DNA from: CAJCIW01 sp963833965
GTDB lineage: Bacteria; Chlamydiota; Chlamydiia; Chlamydiales; Rhabdochlamydiaceae
Assembly (NCBI GenBank): GCA_963833965.1
Contig: CAWHZZ010000003.1
Location: forward strand, 186,001-250,000
DNA: 64,000 nt
Direction of reading: 5' to 3'
Position 1 is the stretch's first letter. Each line of letters starts with the position of its first letter. The notes beneath the pieces were generated by a model that worked only from the letters and a program-made list of their open reading frames with translations, searched no databases and was not told the origin of the DNA. The position numbers and the translations under genes were made by a program. Shown here piece after piece: positions 43,540-52,986 of this stretch.

Positions 43540-45906
43540 TTAAAACTGTCCTCCCATCGAGAAGAAGAACTTGCGCGTGTCGGCGCTATGCTGTTTATTG
43601 ACGGGAAAGCCTAAGCCTAGGATCACAGGCACGCGGTTGATCAATTCTAGTCGCGTGCCGACCCCGTACGTCATTCGAAAAGTCGCAAATTCAAACCGTT
43701 CCATCGAAATGCTTCCCGCATCGACAAAGGCAAAGAGGTCGATGATCGGCAGAACCTCATGTAAATATTCGAGGGACAGAACTGTTGAGGAAATGCCGCC
43801 TTTGGGATCGCCGGATTTTGCAAAGTGCGCGCCGAGGTCGAAATCTTTGTATCCGCGGACCGAGGTGAGCCCGCCGATGAAGAAGCGTTCGCTCAAAGGG
43901 ACTTTATCGGGTGTTGTATTGAAAATGGGGTCGATAAAGCGGAGGTCCCATCGGTATTTCATGATCCCATGACGCCAGAGCTGCGTGTAATAGCTATTGA
44001 CGTAGGCGAAATGAAGAAAGGTGTACTTTCCCCAAATGCCGACGAATTCCGCTTCCAAGACCGAGCGGAAGCCGTTGTGGGGCTTGATCGCGCTGTCGGT
44101 CGAATCGAAAGTGATGGAGCTGCCGATCCCCGAAATGACCCCGTGTTGGCGGGCCTGCTCCCTTTCGTCTTTGCCGGGATCTCCGTGAAGTTTGTTCAGA
44201 GACTGGCGGAAGCGGTATTTGGTCCCGAAGGTCCACCAGTTATTTAAGGGATAATTGGCGTATAAAGAAAATCCAACCGTCTTAATATCGTAATCTTCCG
44301 AGATCAACGTGTTTTGCGTGGCGGAAATATCAAAACCGACCCGCCAAAGCGTGTCGCGGAAGTAAGGTGTTAGCCAGGTAATAATGTAGGAGTTCTGTTT
44401 AGCTCCCAAACTCGCTCTCGCGTGGGCATATTCGCCGCCGCCGCGAAGTGTGGAGAGGCCGTCTTTAAAGACGCGCGGTATCCCCTTATATCGGAAATTG
44501 CTCTCCGATAGGTCAAGACCACCGAAAAGGTTGTCGGCGCTGCTAAAGCCAAAGAAGAGGCTGATGTTGCCAGTCGTGGTCTCTTCGACTTCGATATAGA
44601 CATCGCGGTAGTTTTCTCCTAAGGCTTGATCGTCTTGCGTGCGCACTGCATAGACGTTGACGCTTTTGAAATAGCCGATATTTTCCAAACGGCGCTGCGT
44701 CGCTTTCAATTTGGCGCTGTCGAATGTTTCTCCGGGCACCAGGAGAGACTCGCGCAAAATGACGTGGGCTTCCGTCTGCACATTGCCAAACACGCGGACC
44801 ATTCCGATCTTATATTGTTCTCCCTCGTCGATTTGGTAATAAACGTTGTAAATCGGTTCATTGCCGACGAGTCTTGTCTCATACTGGACGTTGGCTTCGA
44901 TATGCCCTTTGCGCCCGTAAAGCTCTTTGATCGCTTGGGCCGATTCGCGCAACTCATCAGGGGAATAAACGGCTCCCGGCCGAGCTCGGAACACGGCGTC
45001 GATCTGCTCATCAGTAAATAGAGAATTGCCTTTGAAGGTGATTTTTCCAAAATGAAACACCGGTCCGCGGTCGGCGACGATCTCGAGAACAATTTTGCCG
45101 TCGGTTTTAGACTCTTTAACAAGGATGTCGACCTTCGCATCCGCATAGCCGCGGTTTTGCAGAAGGTTGACAATCGTCAGCTTATCTTGCTCCACGGCCT
45201 CTTCGTTGAAAATGCCCGCTCCAGTTAGCCAGCTCGTAAAGAAGTTGTATTTTTTGGTGTAGATCATCCCAAGGATTTCGCTGCGCTCTTTGCTCGTAAA
45301 TCCTTTGAACACGATGTTGTCGATTCTCCCAGATCTTCCCTCGCGGACATCGATGGCGATGTCGACCTCATTTGTCTTTGTGTCGGGAATGACGATGTAT
45401 TGCAGCTGCGACTCGAAATAGCCCTTTTTAATGTAGTATTCTTTGACTTTGTTGAACGCTTTATTGAACGCTTGGCGGTTGAATACGGCGCTCGGTTTGA
45501 TGCCGAGCTCTTTTTGCAGTGTTCTTGTTTTCATGTGGGCGTTGCCGGTCCACTTAATTGTCCGTATGGTCGGCCGAGGCCACACCTTAATCGTGATATA
45601 GACCTCGTTATTTTGAACGCGGATGCTCGGCTCAACTCGGTCGTATTCATCAGACAGGGCCTTGAGATCGCTATCGAATACCATTTGAGAAAAAGGATCG
45701 CCGACCTTTGTTTTCAAGCGGGAGATCACCGTCTTTGGATCAAAAGAAGCATTGGGAGGTAGGTTTTCCGCCTGGATATCGATATTGGCGATTTTGCGAT
45801 CTTCGAAAGCCTCGACGGCTGTCATCGGATAGGCCGCAAAGAGGGAATGCATGGGCGCGCAGGTGAAGGCGATGAGGGACAGATAAACGAGAAGTTTTTT
45901 GCTCAT
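43540..45906 (-). CDS. bamA: Outer-membrane assembly factor BamA (Omp85)
   Basis: 788 residues from ATG 45906, chosen because the signal peptide starts there (MSKKLLVYLSLIAFTCAP); longer in-frame sequence to 46062 runs into the repeat region. Five POTRA domains lie at about 30-430 (for example PTIRTIKWTGNAHMKTRTLQ), followed by a 16-strand barrel with the VRGF-like motif GLTSVRGYKD in loop 6. It inserts beta-barrel proteins into the outer membrane. Operon order is bamA-skp-lpxD. Confidence 0.95.
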   Translation of the reverse strand: MSKKLLVYLSLIAFTCAPMHSLFAAYPMTAVEAFEDRKIANIDIQAENLPPNASFDPKTVISRLKTKVGDPFSQMVFDSDLKALSDEYDRVEPSIRVQNNEVYITIKVWPRPTIRTIKWTGNAHMKTRTLQKELGIKPSAVFNRQAFNKAFNKVKEYYIKKGYFESQLQYIVIPDTKTNEVDIAIDVREGRSGRIDNIVFKGFTSKERSEILGMIYTKKYNFFTSWLTGAGIFNEEAVEQDKLTIVNLLQNRGYADAKVDILVKESKTDGKIVLEIVADRGPVFHFGKITFKGNSLFTDEQIDAVFRARPGAVYSPDELRESAQAIKELYGRKGHIEANVQYETRLVGNEPIYNVYYQIDEGEQYKIGMVRVFGNVQTEAHVILRESLLVPGETFDSAKLKATQRRLENIGYFKSVNVYAVRTQDDQALGENYRDVYIEVEETTTGNISLFFGFSSADNLFGGLDLSESNFRYKGIPRVFKDGLSTLRGGGEYAHARASLGAKQNSYIITWLTPYFRDTLWRVGFDISATQNTLISEDYDIKTVGFSLYANYPLNNWWTFGTKYRFRQSLNKLHGDPGKDEREQARQHGVISGIGSSITFDSTDSAIKPHNGFRSVLEAEFVGIWGKYTFLHFAYVNSYYTQLWRHGIMKYRWDLRFIDPIFNTTPDKVPLSERFFIGGLTSVRGYKDFDLGAHFAKSGDPKGGISSTVLSLEYLHEVLPIIDLFAFVDAGSISMERFEFATFRMTYGVGTRLELINRVPVILGLGFPVNKQHSADTRKFFFSMGGQF

Positions 45907-46051
45907 GACAAAATATTCCACACAATCGAGTTGCGATCGGATCGGCCGATTATAAAGAAACCAAAGGAATATTTGCAATTCCGCCTTTAAAAGGAATCGC
46001 CAGAAATCGAAAAAAATTAAACGACAGGGCGGCATTGTTGCGAAAAATTGT

Positions 46052-46165
46052 AATTTCACCACAGAGAAGGGAAACCACAGAGAAAAAATCAGGCTTTAAG
46101 TGGAAAACTTTAAGAGGGAACTTGAAAATTCCTCTCTGTAGTTTCCCTTCTCTGTGGTGAAATTT
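46052..46165. repeat. CACAGAG-type hairpin between bamA and recR
   Basis: ATTTCACCACAGAGAAGGGA at the left pairs with TCCCTTCTCTGTGGTGAAAT at the right; a few mismatches follow further in. It ends directly at the recR stop. A related outer stem closes the element at 50060-50245. Confidence 0.8.
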
Positions 46166-46765
46166 CTAGAAAGTTTGACGGCCGGTGAGCGCGCGAGCAA
46201 GCGTGCCGCCGTCGACGAAGTCGAGAGAGCTTCCGATCGGCAGGCCGAAGGCGAGCCTTGAAACGGGGAGTCCCCATCCTTGAATCTGCTCTTTGAGAAA
46301 AAGCGATGTCGTATCGCCTTCCAAAGTCGAGTCCAACGCGATAATGATTTCTTTAATTTGAAGTTCTGTAATTCTTTTCTTTAATTGTTCCAGGTTCAGC
46401 TGTTCCGGCGTCCTGCCGTCTAAAGGCGATAGGAGCCCGCCTAAAACGTGATAAAGGCCGCGGTAGGCGCCTGTCTCCTCAATGGAGTAGGCGTCGCGAG
46501 GGGAGGCGATGATGCAAAGCTGGGCCCTATCGCGGGCGTGGCTCTGGCAAAAAGGGCAGACGCCTTGATCGGTCAAGCAGCTGCACTCAGGGCATTTAGT
46601 GATTTTAATTTTAAATTGCGAGAGGAGGTGGGAAAAGGCGTGCAGTTCGCCATCTTGCCAATTAAAAAGTTGAAAAGCGAAACGTTCCGCCGTTTTTGTT
46701 CCTACGCCTGGGAGTTTTTTAAAAAAAGTGATTAACTGTATGAGGTCGGATGGGTATTTGGCCAT
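46166..46765 (-). CDS. recR: Recombination mediator RecR
   Basis: 199 residues, full length. An N-terminal helix-hairpin-helix (FFKKLPGVGTKTAERFAF), a C4 zinc finger (CPECSCLTDQGVCPFC) and a Toprim domain (IIALDSTLEGDTTSLFL) are in order. It works with RecF/RecO to load RecA at gaps. The gene is divergent from fabH, as in Chlamydiaceae where recR lies between bamA and fabH. Confidence 0.95.
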   Translation of the reverse strand: MAKYPSDLIQLITFFKKLPGVGTKTAERFAFQLFNWQDGELHAFSHLLSQFKIKITKCPECSCLTDQGVCPFCQSHARDRAQLCIIASPRDAYSIEETGAYRGLYHVLGGLLSPLDGRTPEQLNLEQLKKRITELQIKEIIIALDSTLEGDTTSLFLKEQIQGWGLPVSRLAFGLPIGSSLDFVDGGTLARALTGRQTF

Positions 46766-46930
46766 GTGAGTTAAATGGTTTAAATTGAGTTTAAGATACC
46801 CAAAAGACGATTATTCTTGTAGATGGTAAATTTTACCTTTAATTCTCTAGAGGACCAAGAAATAAAGCTTTGCATTTTTATATGGCTGGGGTAAAATTGA
46901 TGCTAGTTTGTATATTAAATTTTTATTTTC

Positions 46931-47941
46931 ATGACCAAGGGTATAAAAGCACGTATTATTGGCACCGGCTGCTACCTTCCTGAGCGCGTCCTGTCCAATC
47001 ACGACCTTGAAAAAATGGTCGAGACCTCCGATGAGTGGATCGTCACCCGGACGGGGATGAAAGAGCGGCGTCTTGCGCGCAGCGATGAATACACTTCCGA
47101 TATGGGGTATGAAGCGGCTCTGAAGGCGATCGAAGCGGCGAAGATCTCTGCTGAGGAGATCGATTTGATCCTCGTCGCCACGCTGACGCCTGACTATGTT
47201 TTTCCCAGCACGGCTTGCCTTTTACAAGCGAAATTGAAAGCGGTTAACGCCGCCGCCGTCGACATTCAAGCGGCGTGCACAGGTTATATTTATGCACTTT
47301 CTCAGGCGAAGGCCTACATCGATTCTGGCCTGTATAAGAATGTTTTAATCGTCGCAGCGGAAAAACTCTCGACGATTGTCGATTATAAAGACCGCAACAC
47401 TTGTGTGCTTTTTGGCGACGGAGCCTCAGCCTGTGTTGTCAGCGGCCGCGGCGATGGGCTTCTCATTCGAGACGTCTGCTTAGGCGCCGACGGCGAGCTC
47501 GCTAAATTGCTGATCTTGCCTGCCGGAGGGTCGCGAAAGCCCGCATCAGCCCAAACTGTTTGTGACGGCCTGCATTACTTGCAGATGGATGGCAAGGAAA
47601 CTTACAAGCACGCTGTGCGGCGTATGGAATCCGCCTCCAAGAATTGTTTAGACCGCGCTGGACTCGCCGAATCGGAAATCAGTTGGATCATCCCTCATCA
47701 GGCCAATATTCGCATCATCGAAGGCATTGCTAAAAGATTCGGCGTCCCGATGGAGCGCGTTTATTTAACGATTCACAAATACGGCAACACCTCCGCTTCT
47801 TCTATCGGCATCGCCCTCGACGAACTCTTGCGCGAAAAGAAAGTGGGACATGGGGAAAATCTTCTCCTCGTGGCCTTCGGCGCCGGGTTGACTTGGGGAG
47901 CTTCCATCCTCACCATTGAAAAGGGTGGGTCACATGGCTAA
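46931..47941 (+). CDS. fabH: 3-oxoacyl-ACP synthase III
   Basis: 336 residues. Catalytic triad visible: C116 in AACTGYIYAL, His in IIPHQANIRII, Asn in YGNTSASS. It condenses acetyl-CoA with malonyl-ACP to start fatty acid synthesis. First gene of fabH-fabD-fabG-acpP; its stop lies inside the fabD start region (8-base overlap). Confidence 0.95.
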   Translation: MTKGIKARIIGTGCYLPERVLSNHDLEKMVETSDEWIVTRTGMKERRLARSDEYTSDMGYEAALKAIEAAKISAEEIDLILVATLTPDYVFPSTACLLQAKLKAVNAAAVDIQAACTGYIYALSQAKAYIDSGLYKNVLIVAAEKLSTIVDYKDRNTCVLFGDGASACVVSGRGDGLLIRDVCLGADGELAKLLILPAGGSRKPASAQTVCDGLHYLQMDGKETYKHAVRRMESASKNCLDRAGLAESEISWIIPHQANIRIIEGIAKRFGVPMERVYLTIHKYGNTSASSIGIALDELLREKKVGHGENLLLVAFGAGLTWGASILTIEKGGSHG

Positions 47942-48896
47942 GCGATATGCGTTTTTGTTCCCAGGACAAGGGGCCCAATATCCGGGAATGGGCAAAGATT
48001 TTTGCGAGCAGTTTCCGCTCGCCAAGGAGACGTTCGATGAAGCCGATCATCTTTTGAATCGCCCCTTTTCCAAACTGATTTTCGAAGGCCCTTCCGAAGA
48101 ATTAACGCTGACAAAGAACAGCCAAATCGCCATCTACATCTGCAGCATGGCGATCTTACGCGTCGTTCAACTCCAATTTCCTGAAATCAAACACTCCGTT
48201 TGTGCGGGCTTAAGTTTAGGGGAGTACACAGCGCTCACAGCCGCGGGAAAAATCGGATTCGCCGATTGCTTAGATCTCGTTCGAACGCGCGCGGAGGCGA
48301 TGCACGAGGCGTGCGAAGAGACAAAAGGGACGATGCAAGTCGTCCTCGGCATGACGGAAGAGGCTGTGGAAACGGTCATTCGCGAATTGAACCCTCCTCA
48401 TCCTGTCTGGGTTGCCAATATCAATTGTCCAGGTCAAGTCGTTATCGCCGGCTCCCTTGAAGCGATCGCGCTTGCCGCCGATGCATTGAAGCAAAAGGGA
48501 GCAAAGCGCGTTCTTCCTTTGGAAGTGTCCGGAGCGTTTCATAGCGGGCTGATGCAATCTGCTCAAGTGAAACTCGCTGCGAAAATTGCCTCTGTGCCCT
48601 TTAATGATAGTGCCGTTGAAATTGTGATGAACGTCCCCGGAGATTTTGTCTCCTCCACCGAACAGGTGCGAAAGGCGCTGATCGACCAGGTTGTCAGCCC
48701 TGTGCGTTGGGAAAAGGGAATCCGCAAAATCATGGAGAGAAAAGTAGATATTTATCTGGAAATGGGCCCGGGCAAAACGTTGAATGGGATGAACAAGCGC
48801 ATCGGCGCCCTCGAGCCGACAGTTAGCATTGAAAAGATCTCTGATTTAGAAGAGATCCATAAACTCATGGAGTCGTATGCAATTGTTGAAGAGTAA
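47934..48896 (+). CDS. fabD: Malonyl-CoA:ACP transacylase
   Basis: 320 residues from ATG 47934, which overlaps the fabH end and fits the start MAKRYAFLFPGQGAQ; in-frame sequence before it is not FabD-like. Active-site S94 is in GLSLGEYTAL (GxSxG), with AFHSGLM carrying the catalytic His. It transfers malonyl from CoA to ACP. fabG starts before its stop (20-base overlap). Confidence 0.95.
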   Translation: MAKRYAFLFPGQGAQYPGMGKDFCEQFPLAKETFDEADHLLNRPFSKLIFEGPSEELTLTKNSQIAIYICSMAILRVVQLQFPEIKHSVCAGLSLGEYTALTAAGKIGFADCLDLVRTRAEAMHEACEETKGTMQVVLGMTEEAVETVIRELNPPHPVWVANINCPGQVVIAGSLEAIALAADALKQKGAKRVLPLEVSGAFHSGLMQSAQVKLAAKIASVPFNDSAVEIVMNVPGDFVSSTEQVRKALIDQVVSPVRWEKGIRKIMERKVDIYLEMGPGKTLNGMNKRIGALEPTVSIEKISDLEEIHKLMESYAIVEE

Positions 48897-49632
48897 AAAA
48901 GCAATGATCACCGGGGGAACCGCTGGGATCGGCAAAGAGATCGCTCTTGCCTTTGCCAAGCAGGGAGCGGACGTCGCTATCTTCGGGACAAATACGGAAC
49001 GTTCCGCCCAGGTGCTAAGCGAGCTCGAACAGGCGAGAATCTCTCCTGAGCAAAAATTTGAATCTTTCCTCGTCAATGTCTCTGAGAAATCCTCAGTCGA
49101 AACGGCAATCCAGCAGCTTTTGGCGAAATGGGGACAGATCGATATTCTCGTCAATAACGCCGGCATTACCCGCGACGGGCTTTTGATGCGGATGTCGGAA
49201 GAGGATTGGGATCAAGTCATCGATGTGAACCTCAAGTCCGTCTACAACACTTGCCAGGCCCTCGTCCGGCCGATGATCAAGGCGAAGGGCGGCAAAATCA
49301 TCAACATTTCTTCCGTTGTCGGCTTGACAGGAAATGCGGGACAGGCCAATTATGCTGCATCTAAATCGGGGATGATCGGATTCACAAAAGCCCTGGCCCT
49401 TGAGCTTGCGACGCGCAACATCTGCGTCAATTGCATCGCTCCCGGATTTATCGAGACGCGGATGACAGATGTGCTCAACGAAGGACAAAAAGAGGGGATT
49501 TTGAAGAAAATCCCTATGGGGCGTATGGGAGGCCCTCATGACATTGCGAATGCGGCCATTTTTCTCGCGAGCCATCTCTCCGACTATGTCACTGGTCAAG
49601 TGCTCACAGTCGATGGCGGAATGGTGATGTAA
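48877..49632 (+). CDS. fabG: 3-oxoacyl-ACP reductase
   Basis: 251 residues. Short-chain dehydrogenase: NADPH motif TGGTAGIGKEIA, NNAG in LVNNAGITRDGLLMRM, and the catalytic Ser-Tyr-Lys in NISSVVGLTGNAGQANYAASKSG. It reduces beta-ketoacyl-ACP in elongation. The ATG at 48877 overlaps the fabD end; acpP follows. Confidence 0.95.
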   Translation: MQLLKSKKAMITGGTAGIGKEIALAFAKQGADVAIFGTNTERSAQVLSELEQARISPEQKFESFLVNVSEKSSVETAIQQLLAKWGQIDILVNNAGITRDGLLMRMSEEDWDQVIDVNLKSVYNTCQALVRPMIKAKGGKIINISSVVGLTGNAGQANYAASKSGMIGFTKALALELATRNICVNCIAPGFIETRMTDVLNEGQKEGILKKIPMGRMGGPHDIANAAIFLASHLSDYVTGQVLTVDGGMVM

Positions 49633-49669
49633 AATTACAAGTGTGTTAACAAACCGAAAGGAAATGCCT

Positions 49670-49903
49670 ATGTCAATTGAAAAAGAAGTCATCGATATCG
49701 TCGTCGAGCAACTCGGAGTCGATGCGAATGATGTCACTTTAGAAAAATCGTTCGTCGAAGATCTAAACGCGGATTCTCTGGACCTTACAGAGCTCATCAT
49801 GACATTTGAAGAGCGATTTGGCTTCGAGATTTCTGAAGAAGAAGCGGAAAAGCTCAAAACGGTAGGTGACGTCGTCAACTACATCAATAAGAAAAAAGGC
49901 TGA
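49670..49903 (+). CDS. acpP: Acyl carrier protein
   Basis: 77 residues from ATG 49670, seven bases after AAAGGA; the ATG at 49664 is too close to it. The phosphopantetheine site is S36 in ADSLDLTEL. Acidic helical composition is typical. AcpS, encoded at 60041-60436, would modify it. Confidence 0.95.
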   Translation: MSIEKEVIDIVVEQLGVDANDVTLEKSFVEDLNADSLDLTELIMTFEERFGFEISEEEAEKLKTVGDVVNYINKKKG

Positions 49904-49906
49904 CCT

Positions 49907-49965
49907 TCTTCCCCTCTGATCTGTTAAGATTTTCTTAACTCTCAGAGGGGCTCTTTATTTTTTCT
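49907..49965 (+). terminator. Rho-independent terminator of the fab operon
   Basis: CCCCTCTGA/TCAGAGGGG and the inner GTTAAGA/TCTTAAC form a long interrupted stem, followed by a T-rich stretch. Confidence 0.8.
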
Positions 49966-50059
49966 CCATTCGTAATCCTCGCTATCCATACGATCTGCAT
50001 TTAAAGAAAACTGGGTGCTGCTCGACCGCTTAGGATGAATACCTTATCGAGGCTGTCGA

Positions 50060-50245
50060 ATTTTACCACAGAGAGGGAAAACCACAGAGGTTGCTCTTTC
50101 GCTACCACGAAAGAGCAACACGTAATCACGGTGATACCCGTCCGTGAACAAAGCCAATTCGCGGACTGTATCGCCGCGACAAAACGTTATTCTATCGCTA
50201 ATGCGATAGAATAACCTCTGTGGTTTCCCCTCTCTGTGGTGATTT
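50060..50245. repeat. Multi-branched palindromic element (closing stem plus four hairpins)
   Basis: A closing stem of about 33 bp with CACAGAG units (50060-50092 with 50213-50245) surrounds four hairpins. Stem 1: 12 bp at 50090-50101/50108-50119. Stem 2: 6 bp at 50126-50131/50142-50147. Stem 3: 6 bp at 50159-50164/50174-50179. Stem 4: 13 bp at 50186-50198/50203-50215. There is no open frame. It lies between the fab terminator and the convergent pentein-fold gene. Confidence 0.7.
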
Positions 50246-50319
50246 ATTTATCCCAAGCACACCCCGATCTGATTATCCAAAGCCACCTGCAAACTATTTC
50301 AGAATCGGTGCAAGTGTCT

Positions 50320-51864
50320 TTAAGGGGTTGTGTGCGGAGAAGTCATAAGCTCAAAGCTCAGGCAGTGAGGGCCGAGCTGTTGTCGTTCGCCGTTCATTGT
50401 CTCAACGGCCTCGGAAAAATCCCTCTCATCGTTGGGGTTTCTGCCCACAAAATAAACTTGGACGTTGTCGCAATGCGACCTTACGGATTCCACAAAGCAG
50501 TCCATGAGGATCTCCGCGAGTTTTCCTTTCGTTTTTGTGCCGGGCGCAATCACATAATAATGTCCTGTCTTTTCAGAATAGCCCGTCACAATGTTTAAAA
50601 AATTAATGTTAAAGGGCTTCCCATCGAGATAACTGTAGAAACCGGCGGGTACGGGAATCACGCGAAACCCGCGCTCCTCCCATCGCTCTTTTGTTTCGCC
50701 GAACAGCGGCTTCAAATCCTGCCCAAGCCTACCTGTCGTTTGGATAAAAGAAACGAGATGTTCTTTGTCTTTTTGAGAAAGGCCAAGTTTTTCGGCTTCC
50801 TCGAGGACGGTCTGGAGCAGACGAACGGACTCTTGGTAGTCCACTAAAAAAATCGATCCTTTTGGCCCCGGCGCCATTGCCAAATCGAGATGGTAGGCAA
50901 TTTGAGGCGAGAAAAAGAGTTGATCTGGCTCGCACCTCAGTTCAGCAGGGAAGAGCTCTTGCAGCACAAATTTCATTTCAGCCATATATTCTGAAGCGAG
51001 TGCGCGGCCTTTTATTTCGTTCTTATTGGGATCAAAATCTAAGCTCTCAAAAAGCTGCATCTGTTTCATTTCTTCAAGAATGCCTAGGGCTTGCTCTTCA
51101 GACAACGAGTTGGAATATTCTGTTGCAATTCTCGTGACTGTATTCACAACCCCGCCCCTGAGGTACCGCTGAGTGATCTGGTCGTTGTATTTTGCAAAGA
51201 CACAGGCCTCGGTCCAGGAATTTTCCGAATTCTCTTCTTGTTTGCAAAACCATCTGTTCTTGCGGAGTAGCTGATGGGTGACAATGCCCAATTCCTCGCC
51301 AATCACAAATCGCTGGACGCCGTTTTTATTCGTAAGGCGGAAACAATTTCCCGCCTCAAAATAGAGCCTTGAGGCCCTGAGTTTTTGGCCAGTGGCGCAT
51401 TCAGACGTAAAGTCGTTCATTTTTTGTAAAGCGACAGCGCCCGCATGGATCCCTTCGAAAGAGGGGTGGTCTGTAAGAACACAGCAGTGATCTTGCATAA
51501 ACTTAGAGCGTTTTTCCGAATGGCCAATCGCCTTGAAAACGTTTTCATGCCATGCGGGCGATAAAATGGCTCCATCTGACGCGCGCAATCTGGCATCGCG
51601 GCAGCAATGCACAGTTTCTGAAGGTATAACATTAAATCCCTCGATGAGCCCGATCTCTTTTACATTGGCAAAGAAATGGCTGCTAAAGCCTTCTTTGGGT
51701 TTGCAAAATAGGAGTTTTTGAATTTTTTTCCCGAAGTCGTCCCCTGTCGAGTAAGTGAATTTGGATTGGTCTGATTTTAGTGCAGAGCTGGGGAAAATTT
51801 GTGAGCAAAGTTGATGGGCTGCCGATGATGGCTCCCTCGGACGCATGGCGACAGTGGCTGCCAT
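50320..51864 (-). CDS. Pentein-fold (arginine deiminase/amidinotransferase-like) protein
   Basis: 514 residues without a signal peptide. Hallmarks of the guanidino-modifying (pentein) superfamily occur in the right order: EAGNCFRLTN (like E-G-G-N), then AYHLDLAMAP (the catalytic HxD), NINFLNIVTG with VIAPG (like N-x-L-x-x-N and v-x-P), and near the C-terminus LGPHCLSFEL, in the place of the catalytic GGxxHC. Enzymes of the fold act on arginine, agmatine or peptidyl-arginine. The N-terminal 100 residues are unlike known members. The size and lack of metabolic neighbours leave an effector role possible. An AGGAG ribosome site lies in a small hairpin upstream; potD ends 45 bp before it. Confidence 0.6.
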   Translation of the reverse strand: MAATVAMRPREPSSAAHQLCSQIFPSSALKSDQSKFTYSTGDDFGKKIQKLLFCKPKEGFSSHFFANVKEIGLIEGFNVIPSETVHCCRDARLRASDGAILSPAWHENVFKAIGHSEKRSKFMQDHCCVLTDHPSFEGIHAGAVALQKMNDFTSECATGQKLRASRLYFEAGNCFRLTNKNGVQRFVIGEELGIVTHQLLRKNRWFCKQEENSENSWTEACVFAKYNDQITQRYLRGGVVNTVTRIATEYSNSLSEEQALGILEEMKQMQLFESLDFDPNKNEIKGRALASEYMAEMKFVLQELFPAELRCEPDQLFFSPQIAYHLDLAMAPGPKGSIFLVDYQESVRLLQTVLEEAEKLGLSQKDKEHLVSFIQTTGRLGQDLKPLFGETKERWEERGFRVIPVPAGFYSYLDGKPFNINFLNIVTGYSEKTGHYYVIAPGTKTKGKLAEILMDCFVESVRSHCDNVQVYFVGRNPNDERDFSEAVETMNGERQQLGPHCLSFELMTSPHTTP

Positions 51865-51909
51865 AAGATATCTCCTAATAAAAGGAGAAAGACCTTAGCA
51901 AAACGAGTG

Positions 51910-52986
51910 TTAAAACTCACCCGTTTTTACGGCAACCCAGATATCGCGGGTTTCTTTTTGGGGGAGCAGAGTTGTGATGAAGTGGTATTTATTGAAGTCT
52001 TTTTGGATAGAGTTGATGAGATTTTGCGTCGACTCATCGATATCAAGAGCGTCCGGCGTTTGAAGCGCAGCGGGAAAAAAGGAATAAGTCTCAAAGTGCG
52101 CGGCCACAGATTTAGGCGTATAGAGATAATTCATAAAACGGTAGACGAGGTCTTCCTTTTGGCTAGGCTTCGGGATACAGAGGTTTTCAATCGCGATGAA
52201 ACTTCCTTCTTCCGGGACGACAAAATCAACGAAACTGAACTTCTTCTTCGTGCGCAGAATATAAGAACTCGAGGCGACGGCGATCACAACGTTCCTCGTG
52301 GCGAGGAAGTAGTCTCCGCGGAAATTGGCGTACGCGGCGACCCAGGCCTTTTGCTGAATGAGAAGCTTGCGGATCTCTTCTGTCTGCTGGGGACTTAAGG
52401 GCGAAACCGTGCCATAAAGGTACAAAGAGGCAAAATCAATGGCGTCATCAGGATCATTTTCCATGGTGATCTTATAGTGGATCATCTTCGGATCGAAGAT
52501 CATTCCCCAAGAAGGGGTAAATGGATGATTTTGGAAATACTCCTTATCGATGCCAAAGCCGAAGATTTCCCATTCAAAAGGAACGGAAAAACTATTTTGC
52601 GGGTCATAAAAATGGCCGAGCAGATTGGGGTTGAGCGATGGCCAAAAGTCGAGTTTTGCTTTATCGATCGGCTTGAGAAGTTCTTCTTTAATCAGAGAGT
52701 GGACAACGTAGTCGGTGGGAATGATCAGATCGTACCCTTCCCCCTTCGTCGCTTTGAGTTTGACGAGGAGCTCCTCATTCGAGGAGTAATAGCTCAAGTT
52801 GATCTTGATCCCCGTTTCTTTTTCAAATTCGGCGACGATCGACGGTTCAAGAACATCGCCCCAGGCAAAGACATTGATCGTATTTTCTTCGCAGGGGATT
52901 ATTTCGCATTTTGGCAAGTACAATGCGAAGAAAATCAAAACAACCCAGAGAAAAACGATGCTGCCGCGGAGAAGGACCTTTTTCAT
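51910..52986 (-). CDS. potD: Spermidine/putrescine-type ABC transporter substrate-binding protein
   Basis: 358 residues, PotD/PotF-like. An N-terminal anchor or signal (residues 5-25) precedes NVFAWGDVLEPSIVAEFEKETGIKI, the typical start of the binding fold, and DLIIPTDYVVHSLI follows. It binds a polyamine or related solute in the periplasm and delivers it to PotABC. The start codon ATG 52986 lies in the end of an inverted-repeat element that separates it from potC, so its expression may now depend on the element. Confidence 0.85.
   Translation of the reverse strand: MKKVLLRGSIVFLWVVLIFFALYLPKCEIIPCEENTINVFAWGDVLEPSIVAEFEKETGIKINLSYYSSNEELLVKLKATKGEGYDLIIPTDYVVHSLIKEELLKPIDKAKLDFWPSLNPNLLGHFYDPQNSFSVPFEWEIFGFGIDKEYFQNHPFTPSWGMIFDPKMIHYKITMENDPDDAIDFASLYLYGTVSPLSPQQTEEIRKLLIQQKAWVAAYANFRGDYFLATRNVVIAVASSSYILRTKKKFSFVDFVVPEEGSFIAIENLCIPKPSQKEDLVYRFMNYLYTPKSVAAHFETYSFFPAALQTPDALDIDESTQNLINSIQKDFNKYHFITTLLPQKETRDIWVAVKTGEF

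Noticed and set aside
50060..50245. tRNA or tmRNA gene
   Set aside because: The multi-hairpin shape suggested it, but there is no acceptor stem of 7 bp with CCA position, no T-loop TTCRA and no anticodon-loop geometry.
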